In this document: piece after piece, positions 39,830 to 52,707 of the stretch
How positions within the stretch are numbered: the first letter of the stretch is position 1
Layout: each line of letters begins with the position of its first letter
Source of the DNA: Sarcophilus harrisii
Taxonomy: Eukaryota > Chordata > Mammalia > Dasyuromorphia > Dasyuridae
Length of the DNA stretch: 64,000 bases
Direction of reading: 5' to 3'
NCBI RefSeq assembly: GCF_902635505.1
Contig: NC_045427.1
Span: 56,012,539 to 56,076,538, forward strand
The notes under the pieces: generated by a model
Seen by the model: only the letters and a program-made list of their open reading frames with translations
Databases searched by the model: none
Told to the model about the DNA's origin: nothing
Made by a program: the position numbers and the translations under genes

Positions 39830-39942
39830 CAACATGGTATAAAGAACCCTTACATAATAGTGAGGAGATACTCTCCTGGCTCTACCAATTCTGAGATGCA
39901 TGACCCTAGAAAAGTCAATTTCTCTGAACCTCAATTCCTCGA

Positions 39943-39975
<33 letters not shown>

Positions 39976-40090
39976 CATGTGCGCGTGTAAATAATAATCC
40001 CTCCTTGGCCTTACAGAGCTTTAGTGAAGCTCAAATGAGGTAATGTATCAAAGTGAAATTGATTTTAAAAGCACAAATTGCCATAAAATA
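39830..40090 (+). repeat. MIR-type SINE split by a TG/CG microsatellite
   Basis: The SINE left half (GAAAAGTCAATTTCTCTGAACC) and right half (AATAATCCCTCCTTGGCC, TTAGTGAAGCTCAAATGAGG) flank the dinucleotide tract at 39943-39989. Confidence 0.65.
39943..39989 (+). repeat. Alternating purine-pyrimidine tract, (TG)n with CG
   Basis: 47 consecutive bases alternate purine and pyrimidine without a break: (GT)n, then GCGCGCGTGCATGTGCGCGT. Such tracts can adopt Z-DNA. Confidence 0.9.
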
Positions 40091-40574
40091 TAAAGGTTTT
40101 ACCAAGAGAAGCACTAGTCATTAAGTTCCACTTTTTCTTGTATTTGCTGAAGTCTCTTAGTACAGTTTAAAATTTGAAAGCTGTCACTGAGCCTACAATA
40201 CCTGTCACCATCTCACTCATGTCCCCACTTCTCTAAACAACACTCCTGCACCCTCCATACCACAGATACCCATGATGGCCCCACCTGGAGAAACTCCCCT
40301 TAAGACAGGAAGCAGGGCCTCTGTCAGCCAACTCAAGCTTGCTCACTCTGCAAACCATGAGGTGGGAAGAATCTCTGCTGTAATTAATTCTCATTAACAC
40401 TCAGCATGAAGAAAAACTGCAGGGCTGTTCAGGTCACATTCTTTTTTCTTAACTTCTTAAAAATACCTAAGTCTCAGGAAATAATCAGGGAAAGGTAGGG
40501 AGAGGAGGCCATGAAGAGGCTTGCTCAGCACTATGCCTGAGAAAGGGATAAGGAAGAAGATTCCAAGTTAGGCC
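40091..40574. other. Unassigned intronic sequence
   Basis: No repeat or exon recognised. Confidence 0.35.
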
Positions 40575-41020
40575 CCACAGAATCACATTGATGGAAATGG
40601 AAGCAACCTCAGCACCCATCTACTCTAAACTTTATGTAAAAGGAGTCCCTACCCTATCTTATAGGAAAGATGGTCATCCAGTCTCTAGTTGAGGTCCTGC
40701 AATGAAGGAACTATGTCATATTTTTAGTCCTAAAGAGAAGAGTTTGACAGATTTCAACTAATTTTCTTATGAAGTCACATCAATTTATCTTAGCATTAGG
40801 TAAATTCCCTGAGGAGAACCTTTAGTCAGCTCCAACTGTGAGGAAGTTTTCATTAAGCCTGAATCTGTCTTCTGCATCTTGCCCTTATTGTCCCGGTTCT
40901 GTCTTTATGGCCAAAGAAAACCCATCTTTATTCTTCATCCAAATGGCAGATGTTCAAACACACATCTACCCTGTCCCTGCCTCTTCCAGCTAAATATCCC
41001 ATTTCTCAAGGGGATGAACT
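40575..41020 (-). repeat. L3/CR1 fragment, minus strand
   Basis: GTCATCCAGTCTCTAGTTGA, GAGGAAGTTTTCATTAAGCC and CTGAATCTGTCTTCTGCATC appear in the order expected for the complement of an L3/CR1 3' region. It is the same family as the CTRL intron 2 copy, in the opposite orientation. Confidence 0.65.
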
Positions 41021-41184
41021 TGGGGCCCTTCTTTCCTAAAGATGAGTGATTATAGAAACTTTTTATATAATATTTTACAATATGGAGTACTTTCTTCCTC
41101 ACAACAATTCTATGAAACTCTGAGCTGAATGCATGAGTAACTTTCTCATTAGCTCTCTGCAGTGGGAAGGGAGGAGCATTCACT

Positions 41185-41300
41185 GAGCTCACCAAATATT
41201 CATCAAGACATATTCTCTTTATGTCCCATGCTAGGTGCTGAGAGGGGCATGAATGAGGATGGCTGGTGTCTTTGCACTCACAGAGTTTACAATTCTTCAG
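41185..41300 (-). repeat. L2 3' end fragment, minus strand
   Basis: ATGTCCCATGCTAGGTGCTG and CACTCACAGAGTTTACAATT on the plus strand resemble the complement of an L2 tail. Confidence 0.5.
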
Positions 41301-42544
41301 GAGGGACAAGCTATATATAAAGCTGACTGCTTTAAAGAATGGTTCTTTTTAAATGCCAAGTAAGAGGCACAGCTGGCAACCTTGGGGAAGTACAGCCTTT
41401 CTAAAAGACCCCGGTCCTGACTTGTCCCTTGACTGCTTATGGTCACAAATAGCAGTTTCTCTTCAAAGATCTTCCTTTGCCTGGGAAACCTTGTTCTCAA
41501 ATGAAAGTTGCCCCAAGAGATAAAGGGAAAGCACCATAGCACTCTCAGGTACCCCCCAGTTCTTTTGTCAAAGGAGCTAATCCCTGCTTTGCTAGCCATC
41601 TGTCACTGATGGGGAAATCCCTTCCTATGGATTGGCCCCTGGCCTTTCTAGGTCTGAAGCTGTGGAGGAGACAGAAACCACAATGAAAAGGGAGAAAGGA
41701 GCATGACCAGCAAGTCCTTGGCATGAAAGTAGGAAACTCAATCTGCTTCTTTTTGTTTCCAGCCCTTGTGGTTTTCCTTCTTGGTGATTAGTCTTCCAAC
41801 AAGCTACTAAAGCCCTGAAGCCTCACAGGAAATAGCCAAGAGGAGGAAGAGAGGAAGGCTTCATAGTCAGTCTCCCCAAAGGCCTTCTTTCAGTAACCTG
41901 CCCTGGGGATAATGACCACTGTTTACCAGGAAAGAGAGGTAGAGTTTACATGTTCTGTCCCATTTTATACTTCTAGCAAGAGTTAGGGCCCAGCAGGGAA
42001 AAGGTCTCCAGTCAGACACAAACACTCTAAGTTTGATGTGTAGCCAGGAGACTTCAAAACAAGCTAGTTCCAAAAAGGTCAATTCTGTCACATTCTCCTC
42101 CTCATGGTACCAAATCTGAGAGACCCAAGAGAATCCCAAGTGTTTTAGAAAGTCCAGTGCTCACTCAGCAAAAACTAAAAACTAAAAACCCACAACAATT
42201 TGGAAGAGGCCATCAGAACTTGAACAGGGAGAAAGGGGAAAAGGAATCAATGCTTTTTTTCTAAAGAGAACACAAAACAATGAATTATCAAACTAGAGGA
42301 TACCTCTCCTTTCAGGTGGGCCTAATACTCCCGTCCTCTAACAGAGTGCAGGAGGAATCATCTGGATAGGTTCCCTATTACCAGTGAGCTTTGTAAGAGC
42401 TCTGCAATCACTTCTTTAAAGAAAAGCTGAGGGGCTTTCTCTAGGCAACACCTGGCTCTAGTAACCTGATATTGTGAAGATATAATCTAGAATAGGAGAG
42501 ACATCTGAGCAGGAGTTAGAAGTCCAGGGTCCAGCCTAGGAGCT
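41301..42544. other. Unassigned intronic sequence
   Basis: 1.2 kb without a recognised repeat or exon. Confidence 0.35.
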
Positions 42545-42720
42545 ATCTTTTCTGTGTCACAAACCACTTTGGCAACCTGATGAAGCCTTCCCTTATTATA
42601 ATTATTATAATTTAAATGCATAAAACAAAATATGTAAGCTTGTGAAGTATATAGTAATATAGCTATCTAAATATTTGAAAAATGAGTTGGTAGACCCCAG
42701 GTTAAGACCCCTATTCTATC
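42545..42720. repeat. DNA-transposon fossil (hAT-like), second copy
   Basis: TTTAAATGCATAAAACAAAA and GTAGACCCCAGGTTAAGACC match the element also at 13857 and 49185. Family name not certain. Confidence 0.5.
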
Positions 42721-43409
42721 CTATTTGGCCATTCACTTCTGTGTTCCTCTCTTGGGGTCTCTTTTTACTAAAGACATTGGAGTACCTGAAGTTCCTTCCA
42801 AAGTTAATATTCTAAGTTTACTCACTTTTTAAAATTCTCTTCTCAATATAATATATTAGAATAATGTTTCAATCTGTATTCACATTTTACTTTTCAGGAT
42901 ATTTGCTTTGGAATGCTGATATTTAGGCCTGCCTCTGGATCCATCAAAGGATGGATCCATATTCTAACTTATACCAATCTCCCAACAATGGGTCCAGGTG
43001 TTGCCTCAATTCTAAAGAGGGTTAATTTTTTGCTGATTTTTTGGAACATCTCCTGAAAACATTCTAAAAGGTAGACTAAAGGTGTTACCCCAAACTTGAT
43101 GGGAAAGCCCTTTCTAGATGAGCCCCTACTACTTGCTCCTTTTCTCTTCTCACTATTCTAGTCTCCCACTATAATCTGACAAAGCTTTTCATTGTTGCTC
43201 CTCTATTTCTTTTCATTCTCACTCTAGATTCAGCACTAAACTACAGTTAAATCCCATCATAAATCACATTTTCTGTATAAACTACTAACTAGGTAATAAG
43301 CAGGACCCAAATTCTAAGGATGCAAAACCATTTGCTGCTGAGCCCTATGTGCTATATCAGCTTTCCCTTGCTCTCCTCACAATGTCATAAACACCACGGA
43401 ATTTCAGAA

Positions 43410-43790
43410 TGTGGAATTCAAAGAACTAGGAATTACTTTAGAGATCTAGTTCAATCCTCTCATTTTAAAGAAAAGGTGAGACTCACAGAAAGGAAGGAGC
43501 TCCTAAGATCATATGATTAGTGAGATAGAATGCTATAGTTATTTTTTTTAATGGATTTGGAATCAGAAGACCTAATTGCATATTCTAGCTTTGCCAATAG
43601 GAGACCTTTCAATCCTGTTTTCGCATATGTAAAATGGGAATAATATTGGTAAAACTCAAATATGAAAATGGATATAAAAATAGTTTTCAAACAGTCAAAT
43701 ATACAAATATAAAAGATTACTACCATTATAATGAGTATAAGAATAAAGACTAAAATCCCAAGTCTTTTGCCTCTCAGGTCAATGTTCTAT
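43410..43790. repeat. MIR-type SINE remnants
   Basis: A minus-strand piece (43410-43520, AAAAGGTGAGACTCACAGAA) is followed by a plus-strand copy (43545-43690, CGCATATGTAAAATGGGAAT). Confidence 0.5.
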
Positions 43791-43834
43791 ATATCATACA
43801 GTGATGCTTCTCCTTTAAGAAGTTTCTGAGTGGA

Positions 43835-44388
43835 TGTTGGAGAATGGCTGAATAAGTTATAGTGTATGAATATGATGGAATATTATTGTTTGTAAGAAAA
43901 GATCAGCAGGATAATTTCAGAAAGGCCTCGAGAGACTTGTACAAATTGATGCTGAGTAGAGCCCAGAGAACATTGTACACATCAACAAGAAGATGTGATG
44001 ATCAAGACGTGACTCTTTTCAGGTGATTCAGGGTAATTCCAATAGACTTGTGACAGAGTGAGCCATCTGCATCCAGAAAGAGGTCATGGGGACTGAATAT
44101 GGGGACACCAAACTATGCTCACCTTTTTTGTGGTGGTTTGCTTGCTTTTTTTCCCCCTCATTTTCCCCCCCTTTTTGATCTAATTTTTCTTGTACAGCAC
44201 AATATGGAAATAGTTTGGAAGAACTGCACATGTTTAACCTATATTGGATTACTTGCTGTCTTGGTGAGGAGGGTGGGAAGAAGGGAGAAAGAAAAAATTG
44301 AGAACACAAGATTTTGTAGGGATGAGTGTTGAAAGCTATCTTCGCATATATTTTGAAAATAAAAAAACTATTATTAAAAAAAAAAAAG
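43835..44388 (+). repeat. 5'-truncated L1 3' end
   Basis: Starts at GTTGGAGAATGGCTGAATAA in late ORF2. It includes the 3' UTR with GATCTAATTTTTCTTGTACA and ends with TTTTGAAAATAAAAAAACTA and an A-run. Confidence 0.85.
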
Positions 44389-44846
44389 AATGCAAAAAGG
44401 AGAACCTAAGCCCTCTTTTGGCCATCTTAACCTTGTGTTAAATTTGTCCTTGCACATATTTTCTAAGCCTTCAATGGTAATTAAATAAAACAGGGTTAAG
44501 GTAGGGAAAAGGAGAGAAACCAGGCTGAGGAGATGATATAAAAGAGAACCACAATAGCCTTTTAATAATCCATTGCTCTCTAAGCAGGAGCAACCATCTG
44601 GTGCTATGAACTGCTACAACTCATCTTTTCCAATAAAATTACCAAATGGATTTCGCTGACATAGCACAGGCCACCTGGGCATCAATGCTATTCCAGACTC
44701 TTCAGGTCTTCCACATTTTACACCCACAACTTTCCCCTGGGCTCTGACCAACTGCCCTGAAACAATACCTGGGCACCCAAGTTCTGTTAGTTGGTGCACC
44801 TTTTATGGAAACATCAGTATAGATTTGTAGAGATCAGACAGTAATT

Positions 44847-45254
44847 TTTTTTTTTTTTGCAGATTATTCTATTTTATTCTTTTTGTATACATTAAATTGA
44901 TAGGAAGTCTTTTAGACTCTATTCTCTTTCCTTTATTTATTTATTTATTTAATAGCCTTTTATTTACAGGTTATAAGTATGGGTAACTTTACAGCATTAA
45001 CAATTGCCAAACCTCTTGTTCCAATTTTTTACCTCTTACCCCCCACCCCCTCCCCCAGATGGCAGGATACCCAGTAGATGTTAAATATATTAAAATATAA
45101 ATTAGATACACAATAAGTATACATGACCAAACTGTTATTTTGCTGTACAAAAAGAATCAGACTCTGAAATATTGTACAATTAGCTTGTGAAGGAAATCAA
45201 AAATGCAGGTGGGCATAAATATAGGGATTGGGAATTCAATGTAATGGTTTTTAG
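44847..45254 (-). repeat. L1 3' end with probable 3' transduction
   Basis: Target-site duplications GATCAGACAGTAATT (44832-44846) and GATAAGACAGTAATT (45255-45269) match at 14 of 15 bases and bound the whole insert. In sense (minus) order: L1 3' UTR (45254-44932) ending AAAAGGCTATTAAATAAATA, then about 73 bases that are not L1 (44931-44859). Those 73 bases contain AATAAA at 44878-44873, 14 bases before a terminal A-run (T-run on plus, 44847-44858). This is the layout of an L1 transcript that read through its own weak signal. Confidence 0.82.
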
Positions 45255-45539
45255 GATAAGACAGTAATTAATAGTTTTGCATAGTAAGGGGGTGGGGAAG
45301 AAGGCTCAGGATAGAAGTACTAGAAAGTTGGCATTTTTTAGCAAAGGCCAAGGACACAGTCAATTAAAGCAATTAGGAATTTTGCTTTCTGGTATTTGCC
45401 TCCTAAACAAACTTTTTAGAAGAGATTGCTGATCCCAGAAAGTCTGAATGCTCCTCCTACCACAACTAATTACCATCTATGTCCCTATTGATCTATTCCT
45501 CCTCTAAAGTAGAGAAGATAAAACATCTGAGTAGAAAGG

Positions 45540-45680
45540 ACCTACAATCCTTACCACCAGTGTAATCTTAGACAAGTTACTTAAACTCTTAGCCACAGTT
45601 TCCTGATCTATAAAATCAGGGGCTTGGATTATCATCATAATCTTTAAGATCCCTTCCAGCTCTAAATTCTATGAAACCTC
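45540..45680 (+). repeat. MIR-type SINE remnant
   Basis: GACAAGTTACTTAAACTCTT, CAGTTTCCTGATCTATAAAA and AAGATCCCTTCCAGCTCTAA form a MIR 3' half. Confidence 0.65.
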
Positions 45681-46365
45681 TAAAATGCCTCTAAAATAAT
45701 AGTTTTTTTTTTTTTTTTTTTAAAGCATGTTCCAAACATGTCAGAGAGGCCAGTAATGGCTTCTACAGAAAGGAACCTTTCCCAAAATTCTGGAGCAGAG
45801 TTAGGCCTTCAGAGTAAGGAGGGAAGAAAGACCAGTGCAGAGACAACCAATAGTAAGTAAGAGGCAGGTAATATCATCACTTATTCTTCACAGACATCCG
45901 AAGTTCCTAAAAAACAGCATTGTAGTTTTTATCTCCATAAAGTCCTTAATAACCTCACTGCCACATTCTGGAGAATGAGGTGAGCCACACTGATGAAGAT
46001 GACCCACTCAGAGTCACACACTGCAGTCTTGTTTCCCCAGGAGGCCAGCCCACTGTAGGAACTAGGAATGGCAGGGGGCCTCTTCTAACAAGCAACTGCA
46101 AAACCACCATTAAGTTAGGAAAAATCTGCACAATTCTACATTACAGATTCTTGCTGCAATATAATATCGCATCGACTGAAAAGCAACCTGCATATATAAA
46201 ACACAAGAGAAAATAATGTGGCTCAGATCAGTACTTGAGCAGATCAAGATTAAAAAAGCAAGGTTCTATCCATTAGCCAGTCAAAACAGAGGTCTGAAAT
46301 CTTGGTCAGTCAAAATAGGCCAAGCCTTGACTAGGGAGAAAAAAGACTTGAAAATATATAATACA
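45681..46365. other. Unassigned intronic sequence with a T-run
   Basis: A poly(T) of about 19 bases at 45703-45721 may be the tail of a decayed minus-strand retroelement; nothing else recognised. Confidence 0.35.
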
Positions 46366-46369
46366 AAGA

Positions 46370-46960
46370 ACCTGGAAACTGAGTGGATGTCCATCAGTTG
46401 GAGAATGGAATACTATTGTTCTATAAGAAATGATCAGCAGAATGATTTCAAAGAGGCCGGGAGAGACTTACATGAACTGATGCTGAGTGAAATGAGCAGA
46501 ACCAGGTGATCATTGTACACAGCAACATCAATATTATAAGACGATCAATAATGATGAATGTGACTCTTTCCAATAATGAGATTACCGATACCAGTTCCAA
46601 TGATCTTGTGATGAAGAGAGCCATCTACACTCAGAGGACTGTGGGAACTGAATGTGGATCACAACATAGCATTTTCACTCTTTTTGCTGTTGTTCACTTG
46701 CCTTTTGTTTTCTTTCCTTTTTGATCTGATTTTTCTTGTGCAGCAAGAGAATTGTATAAATGTTTAAACATATTGGATTTAACATATATTTTAACATGTA
46801 TAACATATAGTGGATTGCTTTTCACGTACAGGAGGGAATTGGGATGGGGGGAAGGAGGGAAAAATCTGAAACACAAGGCTATGCAAGAGTCAAAGCCGAA
46901 AAATTATCTGTTTTGAAAATAAAAAGCTTTAAAAATAAAATAAAAAGAAAGAAAATTTTA
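46370..46960 (+). repeat. 5'-truncated L1 3' end
   Basis: Begins at GAAACTGAGTGGATGTCCAT. A short frame includes RDLHELMLSEMSRTR of the ORF2 end. The 3' UTR ends TTTTGAAAATAAAAAGCTTT with an A-rich tail. Confidence 0.85.
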
Positions 46961-48600
46961 AAAAAGAAAATACATAGCACAGAGGTGATTCAGGCCAGTT
47001 CCAATGGACTTATGATATTTAAATTAAAATTTAAAATTACTGTGGACAAAATAAAATACTTGGAAGAGGAGTGTCTACCTGCCTAGACAAACCCAAGGAC
47101 TTTATGAACACATTACAAAACACTTCTTCACACAAATATCAGATCTAAACAACTAGAAAAGTATCAATTGCTCATGGGTAGACAGAGCTAATGTAATAAA
47201 AATGACAATTCTGCCTAAACTGATTTATTTTTTTCAGTGCCATACTAATCAAATTGCCAAAAAAAATATTTTATAGAACTAGAAAAAACAATAATAAAAT
47301 TTATTTGGAAGAAGAAAAGGTCAAGAATATCAAGGGAATTAATGAAAAAAAAAATACAAAAGATGGTGGCTTAGCAGTACCAAAACTAAAACTGTATTAT
47401 AAAGCAGCAGTCATCAAAACCATTTGGAATTGGCAAGAAATATAGAGTGGTGGATCATTGGAAGAGATTAGATAATATATATGACACAATAATCAAGACC
47501 ACAGTAATCTAATATTTGATAAACCCTCAAACTCCAGTTTCTAGAATAAGAACTCACTATTTAACAAAAATTGCTGGGAAAACTGAAAAATATTATGTCA
47601 GAAATTCAGCAGAGACCTACATCTCACACCCCATACCTAAAAAAAAAAAAAAAAAAAAAGGCAAAATGGCCACGTGATTTAGGCATAATGGATGATACCA
47701 TAAACAAATTAGGAGAGCAAGGGATAATTTACCTATCAGATCTTTGGAGAGGGGAGGAATTGATGACCAAGAAGAATTAGAGAACATTATGAAAGGCAAA
47801 ATGGACACCATTGATTACATTAAATGAAAAAGTTTTTGCCCAAACAAAACCAACACAAACAAGATAAAAAGGGAAGTACAAAGCTGGGGAAAAAAATCTT
47901 ACACCTAGTGTTTCTAATAAAGATCTCATTTCTAAAGTATATAAAGAAGTGTCAAATTTATAAGAATACAAGTTATTTCCCAATTGATAAATGGTCAATT
48001 TTCAGATAATTTTCAGGTGATGAAATTAAAGCCATATATAGTTATATGAAAAAATGATCAAAATCGTTGATTAGAGAAATGCAAATTAAAACAACTCTTA
48101 GGTACCACTTTATACTTCTCAGATTGGCTAAGATGACGGGAAAAGATAATGATAAATGTTGGAAGGGATGCTGAAAAACTGAGACACTAATGCATTGTTG
48201 GTGGAATTGTGAAATGATCCATCCAAAGGAGCAATTTGGAACTATGCCAAAAAGTTATCAAACTATGCATAACCTTTGACCCAATAGAGCCACTGGGTCT
48301 ATATCCCAAGGAAATCATGGAAATCCCAAGGAAATGAAGGAGCAAAAAGACCCACATGTGCAAAAATGTTTGTAGCAGCTCTTTTTCTGGTAGTAAAGAA
48401 TTGGAAAATGAGTAAATGCCCATCAATTGAGGAATGGTTGAACAAGTCTTATAGATGAAGATAATGGAAAAGTATTGTTCTATAAAAAATGATCAAACCA
48501 TCTGATTTTAGAAAGGCCTGGAAAGATTTACAAGATCTGATACTGAGTGAAACAAGCAGAACCAGCAATATAGCATACATATGGAAGCAACAATATCAAC
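46961..48600 (+). repeat. L1 ORF2 3' half, decayed
   Basis: In order: TVDKIKYLEE (about 47040), the NRANVIKM-like region (47188), GLAVPKLKLYYKAAVIKTIW (about 47366-47425), FLPKQNQHKQ near 47830, the ATTGATAAATGGTCA stretch at 47981, and GCATTGTTGGTGGAATTGTG at 48191 of the cysteine region. It ends near 48600 after ACTGAGTGAAACAAGCAGAA. An A-run of 21 is at 47639-47659. Multiple breaks. Confidence 0.8.
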
Positions 48601-48799
48601 TGAGTGATAAGGCTGAAAGCCAGACTACAAAGGGATGAGGAATAAGAGGATACATGTGAAGGTAGTAACAAGAAGATGGACTGGGTTAGAGGTCAAAGAG
48701 AAGCAACTTCAACCCCCTATTTACTTAGCAACAAGTACTTCAGTTTAACTTACAGCTCCCTATAGTTTTATAGATAGAAAATATATAGTTTATATATAT

Positions 48800-49015
48800 A
48801 TGAGGTTTTCTTAGCAAAGATACTAGAGTAATTTGCCATTTTTTTTTCTCCAATTCATTTTACAAATGAGGAAACTGAGACAAAGAGGGTGAAATGACTG
48901 GCCAGAGCTCACACAGCTACAAGTATGGATCTGAGGCCAGATTTGAATTCATAAAGATGAGTCTTCCAGGTCCCAAACCAAGTGCTGTATTTACTGTGCC
49001 ACCTAGCTGTCCATA
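48800..49015 (-). repeat. Mar1-like CORE-SINE
   Basis: The complement begins near GGACAGCTAGGTGGCACAGT and includes the CAGTTTCCTCATTTG and TTTGCTAAGAAAACCTC segments. Confidence 0.75.
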
Positions 49016-49184
49016 TAGTTAAAGTATATATGCTAACCAACTGAGTTACCACCCTTATAGACTCTAATGATATATACTCTAGTATATTTTATTGAAGGAG
49101 AAGCAACAAGGCACTACTTTGCCATAAGCCATATCCATTTTCCTAATATCTTCCCTTAAAACTGAAGAAAGATAAGACCTAGAT

Positions 49185-49345
49185 CAAGGGTTCTTAATCT
49201 TTCCAGGGTCATTCATTATCTCTTTGGCAGAATGTTTTTAAATACATAAAACACTTAGGATTACAAAGGAAATATGTTAAAAAATAGTTATCAAAATATT
49301 TTTTAAAAATGCTAAACCACCATGCATACCACATCAAGAAAAGCT
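49185..49345. repeat. DNA-transposon fossil (hAT-like), third copy
   Basis: AAGGGTTCTTAATCTTTCCA start, TTTTTAAATACATAAAACAC and TTAGGATTACAAAGGAAATA inside. Same element type as 13857 and 42545. Confidence 0.5.
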
Positions 49346-51363
49346 AGTGCTGTCCTTAGATACTTAGTTCAGTACCAGATCATCCCTTCACGTGGTACTC
49401 TGAATGCTGAGCCACTGAAGGGTCTAAAGGCATTATTTCTCAAGTCCTTTTCAGCCCCTCTGCACAGGAGTAGATCATAGCAACCTCTGACCTCTCACTA
49501 TCTCAGTTTAGATTTCTGACTAGTTTAAGAATGTGATCATGCTCAACAATTCACAACTAAGTAAATGGCTTGGCTCCCATTTCACTGGGATGTTAATTTC
49601 TGAAACGTCAAAACTGAAAGGAATAGTTACTCATACATAGGTTAAAGCACACCTGCTAAAACAGAATCAAAATGAAAGTATAGGATTAGAGTTCCAAAAT
49701 GAAAACTCCAAGGAGTATTCCAATCAAATTCCAGAACTCCCAGGTCAAGGTTAAAAATACTGCAAGCCGCAAGAAAGAAATAATTCAACTACTGAAAAAC
49801 CACAGTCAGGATGACCCAAGACTTAGCAGTTCCCATATTAAAGGATCAGAGGATCTTGAAAATGATATTCCAGAAGGCAAAGGAGCTTGGACTACAACCA
49901 AGAATCAAACACCCAGCAAAACTGAGCTTAATCTTTTTGAGGAAAAGATGGACATTCAATGAAATAGGGAATCATTATTTCTGATGAAAAGATTAAAGCT
50001 GAACAGAAAATTAGATCTTCAAATACATGACTCGAGAAAACCATAAAAAGGAAAACAGAGAAGAAAAAAATGTGTCACTTGAAGATTAAACTGTGTACAT
50101 TCCTACATGGGAAGATAATATTTGTAACTTTTGAGAACAGTATCTATGTTAGAGCAATTAGAAGGAAAATATATAGACAATGAATAGGGATATACATTGA
50201 TTGATGATACAAAAAAAATTTAAGGGGTGGAACCTTTTCCACTGTACTGAGAGAAAAGGAAAGGGAAGATTTAAAAAAAGGGGAAATTATATCACATAAA
50301 CAGGCACAAATATTACAACAGAGAGAAAGAAGGGAGGGGAATGAGCACTGTTTGAACCTTAATCTCATTGGATTTGGTTCAAAGGACGAATACATACACA
50401 TCTGTTGGATATAGAATTTTATCTTACCCTATAGGGAAGTAAGAGAGGAAAGGAGAAAGAAGAAAGGAAAGGCTGATAGAAGGGAAAATAAAAGTAGAAA
50501 GGAAAGGGATAAGAAAAGAGGTAGGGGGGGGCGCTGATAAAAGAGAAGACAGACTGAAGGAGATGAGGATCAGAAACAAAACACAGGTGAGGAAGGAAAG
50601 GGTGAAAGAAGAGAGAAAAGTAAAAATGGGGAAAAATAGGATGGAGGGAAATACAGAATTACTAATCATAAACGCAAATATGAATGGAATGAACTCTCCC
50701 ATAAAATGGAAGTGGACAACAGAGTAAATTAAAAGCCAGAATCCTACAATATGTTGTTTGTAAGAAATACATTTGAAGCAGAGACACACAGAATAATAAA
50801 GATAAAAGGCTAGAGCAGAATGTTATGTTTTTGCTGAAGTAAAAAAAAAAAAAAAAGCAGGAGGTAGCAATCCTGCTTTTAGACAAAACAAAAGCAAAAA
50901 TATATATAACTAAAAGAGTTTAAGAAGGAAACTACATCTTACTAAATAATGAAATATCAATACTAAACATATATATATCAAGTGGTACTGCTTCCGAATT
51001 CTTAGGGGAAAAATTAAGTGAGTTGCAAGAAGAAATGGACAGCAAAACTATACTACCAGAGGAATCTCAATCTCCCTCTCTCAGAACTAGATAAATCTAA
51101 CCACAAAATAAACAAGAAGTTAAGGAAGTAAATACAATATCCCTCAGGAGAAAATTTAATGGGGACGGTCAGGAATATACCTTTTTCTCAACTATATGTA
51201 GAACTTACACAAAAATTGACCATATATTAGGGCATAAAAACCTCACAAGGCAGAAATATTAAATGTATCCTTGAAAGATCATGAGGCAATAAAAATTACA
51301 TGTAATAAAGAACTATAGAAAAACACATCAAAAATTAATTGGAAACTAAATAATCTAATTCTC

Positions 51364-51525
51364 TCTCTTTTTTTTTTTTTTAATTTAATAGCCTTTTATT
51401 TACAGGATATATACATAGGTAACTTTACAGCATTAACAATTGCCAAACCTCTTGTTCCAATTTTTCACCTCTTACCCCCCCACCCCCTCCCCTAAATGTC
51501 AGGATGACCAGTAGATGTTAAAATA
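51364..51525 (-). repeat. L1 3' end fragment inserted in L1, perfect 17-bp TSD
   Basis: TAAATAATCTAATTCTC occurs identically at 51347-51363 and 51526-51542. The complement is a 162-bp 3' UTR tail of the same subfamily as 17321-18161, ending GTAAATAAAAGGCTATTAAA and an A-run. Confidence 0.93.
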
Positions 51526-51644
51526 TAAATAATCTAATTCTCAAGGGAGAATGGGCCAAACAACAAATCACAGAAACAATCAATGATTTCATTTAAAAGA
51601 ACGACAATAATGAGACAATATACTAAAAATTTATGGGATGCAGC

Positions 51645-51974
51645 TATAATGGGCTGAAGCTCAAGTTGATGCACTGAGGTCCCAAGCACGTGAGGCTAAT
51701 AATTGGACCATACTCTATTAATATATATGCTTGGAGAAAGAATGGCCCCCATCCACTCTTTGTGCAAGGCCTGATGTGTTGTATAGGAAATGACCATTTT
51801 GGTGGGTGGAGGCAGAGGGGTGGAGAGAGAAGCGAAAAGAGACTGCTGGCTGGCATCTTATTGCAGCTGCTCACATTGCTAATCCCCCTTCACCTCAAAA
51901 AGAATAAAGATTGAAGATTTTCCCTTAACCTGAATTCCTGACTCTGGCTGATTTTAAAATAGGCTGTCATCACA
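51645..51974 (+). mobile_element. Probable solo LTR of an endogenous retrovirus (fossil)
   Basis: A 330-bp non-L1 block interrupts the L1 ORF2, bounded by TGCAGC at 51639-51644 and 51975-51980; L1 sequence continues directly across. It contains an AATAAA near 51903 and LTR-like GC-rich and pyrimidine-rich parts. No internal retroviral sequence is present, so only a single LTR remains. The family is not identified. It is younger than the L1 it entered. Confidence 0.6.
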
Positions 51975-52706
51975 TGCAGCCAAAGTCAGTCTTAGCAGAA
52001 ATTTTATATCTCTATGATTACAGATATAATAATAAATAGAGAATGAATAAAATAGGAAAAAAGCAGATCAATTAATTGGGCATACAACTAAAAAATCTAG
52101 AGAAAGAACAATTAAAAATTCCCAATTAAACACCAAAACAGAAATTCTGAAAATCAAAGAAGATATTAATAAAACTGAAAGAAAACTATTAAATTTAAAT
52201 AAAATTAAGAATTGGTTTTAGAAAACACACAGACACAACAACAACACTAACAACAATAACAAAATAGATAAACCATTGGTTGATATGATCAAATAAAGGA
52301 AAGAAGAAAACTGAATTGCTATATCAAAAAATGAAAAGAGAATTCACCATCAATGAAGAGAAAATTAAAGCAAGAATTAGAAGCTATTTTGCCCAACTGT
52401 ATGCAAATAAATCTGAAATGCTAAGTGAAATAGATGAATATTTACAAAAATATTTATTATCCAGATTAACAGAAGAAGTGAAATACCTAAATAGATCCAT
52501 TTTAGAAAAGGAAATTGAAAAACTCATCAATAAACTCCCTAAGAAAAAATCTCCAGCACTAGAGTTACAAGTAAATTCTACCAAACATTTAAAGAACAAT
52601 AAATTCCAATGCTATATGCATTATATGGAAAAATAGGTGAAGAAGGAATCCTACCAAACTTCTTTTATGACACTGATATGATCCTGATACCTAAACCAGT
52701 AAGAGC

Positions 52707-52707
<1 letters not shown>

